Shown here piece by piece: positions 63,231 to 64,000 of a DNA stretch of 64,000 bases. Each line of letters begins with the position of its first letter. The stretch's first letter is position 1. Location of the stretch: contig CAVSAT010000001.1 of NCBI GenBank assembly GCA_963726005.1, positions 62,001-126,000 of the forward strand, read 5' to 3'. The DNA is from Bog-473 sp963726005 (GTDB lineage: Bacteria; Actinomycetota; Acidimicrobiia; Acidimicrobiales; RAAP-2). The notes beneath the pieces are model-generated. The model was not told the DNA's origin. It saw only the letters and a program-made list of their open reading frames with translations, and did not search any database. Position numbers and translations under genes: made by a program.

Positions 63231-64000
63231 CTACCTTCGGGGGCCGAAGCCCGCCTGTGCCCGAGCGGTCGTCACCGCGCGGCTGAGGGTCGCGACGTCA
63301 TACGCTCCCGCTTGCCGTTGACCGTTGACAAAGAAGCTTGGGGTGCCTGCGACCCCGCTCAGGTCGGCGCTCTCGACGTCCGCCGCGACGCGCTCGCTCC
63401 ATCGCTGACTTTTGAGGTCTTCCGTAAATGACTTCACGTCGAGACCGAGCTGCTCCGCGTACCGGATCAGGTCCTTCGCGGCCAGCTCGTCCTGGTGCTC
63501 GATCAGCAGATCGTGCATCTGCCAGAAGGCTCCCTGCGCCGCGGCCGCCTCAGATGCCTCAGCCGCCAGCTGAGCTCCCGGGTGCACGTCGTTGAGGGGC
63601 AGATGTCGCCACACATACCGCAGGTCACCGAAGTCGGTGAGCAATTCCCGAACGATCGGTTCTGCCTGTCCGCAATAGGGACACTCGAAGTCGCCGTACT
63701 CGACGAGTGTCACCTGGGCGTCGGCCGGTCCGCGGATGTGGTCGCGGTCGCCATCGACGGGATCAGCAAGATCCACGATCGCGGTGGTCGGGCCCAGGAG
63801 CGCCCGGGTGCGAAGCGGAGACGGTAGTCGGCTCGTCGTTTGGAACACGAGCCACGTCAGCACAGCTGCCACCACGGCGGCGGTCAGCACACCGAGCGTG
63901 GCCTCTCTCAATTCGACACCCGTGAACGCGACTGAGGCGACAAGTAGCGAGACGGTGAAGCCCATCCCGGCCAGGGTGCCGCCGCCCAGGGCGGCCATCC
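63231..64000 (-). CDS. nhaA: NhaA Na+/H+ antiporter fused to a DsbA-like thioredoxin domain (5' end outside window)
   Basis: The visible C-terminal 256 residues begin with the last NhaA membrane helices (GGGTLAGMGFTVSLLVASVA, LGVLTAAVVAAVLTWLVFQ). They continue, after a linker, into a DsbA-type thioredoxin domain. That domain has TLVEYGDFECPYCGQAEPIV (CPYC active site), the helical insertion, and the cis-Pro loop in GVAGTPSFFVNGQRQAGAYD. NhaA-thioredoxin fusions occur in actinobacteria. The antiporter uses proton influx to export sodium; the thioredoxin-like domain may sense or exchange thiols. The N-terminal transport domain is outside the window. Confidence 0.85.
   Translation of the reverse strand, partial: MAALGGGTLAGMGFTVSLLVASVAFTGVELREATLGVLTAAVVAAVLTWLVFQTTSRLPSPLRTRALLGPTTAIVDLADPVDGDRDHIRGPADAQVTLVEYGDFECPYCGQAEPIVRELLTDFGDLRYVWRHLPLNDVHPGAQLAAEASEAAAAQGAFWQMHDLLIEHQDELAAKDLIRYAEQLGLDVKSFTEDLKSQRWSERVAADVESADLSGVAGTPSFFVNGQRQAGAYDVATLSRAVTTARAQAGFGPRR

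Overview
The window is high-GC DNA with actinomycete-like gene content: a mycothiol-dependent nitroreductase-like protein, several TetR repressors, KatG with a Fur-family regulator, a PPi-type phosphofructokinase, a cyd operon with cydDC and cydAB adjacent, and two secreted proteins with the GYWLV..DGG propeller repeat. That repeat is, from memory, common in Acidimicrobiia, so an uncultured or environmental Acidimicrobiia-like Actinomycetota is my best guess. This is inference; no rRNA or other phylogenetic marker is present.

Layout. 1-1.9 kb: ISL3-family transposase with one visible terminal repeat, inserted in an already decayed gene. 1.9-7.9 kb: LysR regulator divergent from a catabolic/detoxification cluster (VOC protein, internally deleted alpha/beta hydrolase, two SDRs lacking the usual catalytic Tyr, NTF2-like protein, mycothiol-dependent nitroreductase-like protein, DUF3237) that ends in a RibD-like remnant. 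7.8-9.4 kb: secreted Asp-box (sialidase-like) protein. 9.4-17.7 kb: a second catabolic region with two TetR regulators, two amidohydrolases, SDR, P450, DapB-like dehydrogenase and NTF2-like protein. Part of it looks like one regulon defined by the palindrome TAGCCGATCGGCTA at three promoters. 18-21 kb: secreted GH78 rhamnosidase. 21.3-24.6 kb: katG and fur. 24.8-30.3 kb: acidic protein, RecQ, double hexapeptide protein, luciferase-like monooxygenase and its MarR regulator. 30.6-37 kb: secreted GH16 glucanase, Ig/propeller protein and substrate-binding protein, all on the minus strand, separated by long intergenic regions that carry copies of a ~54-bp repeat beginning with the palindrome TAGAGCGCTCTA, plus a tRNA-Gly 3' fragment. 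37-39.9 kb: aldehyde dehydrogenase and AlkB-like dioxygenase. 40.3-46.5 kb: cydD-cydC-cydA-cydB. 46.6-52.3 kb: membrane protein, K+ channel, ABC1 kinase, ATP-dependent DNA ligase, phosphofructokinase, VOC protein. 52.7-55.8 kb: FtsH and a permease. 56.4-58.6 kb: second copy of the Ig/propeller protein. 58.9-63.1 kb: two secreted alpha/beta-hydrolase paralogues flanking a TetR regulator. 63.2 kb to the end: C-terminal part of an NhaA-thioredoxin fusion.

A strong feature is the number of single-base frameshifts in otherwise well conserved genes (amidohydrolase, recQ, aldehyde dehydrogenase, alkB-like, cydC, cydA, cydB, a membrane protein, ftsH). Many fall in G/C runs and they are densest in the cyd operon. 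Sequencing or assembly error is the simplest reading. By contrast the truncated hydrolase, the RibD remnant, the SDR C-terminal fragment and the IS-interrupted gene look like genuine decay.
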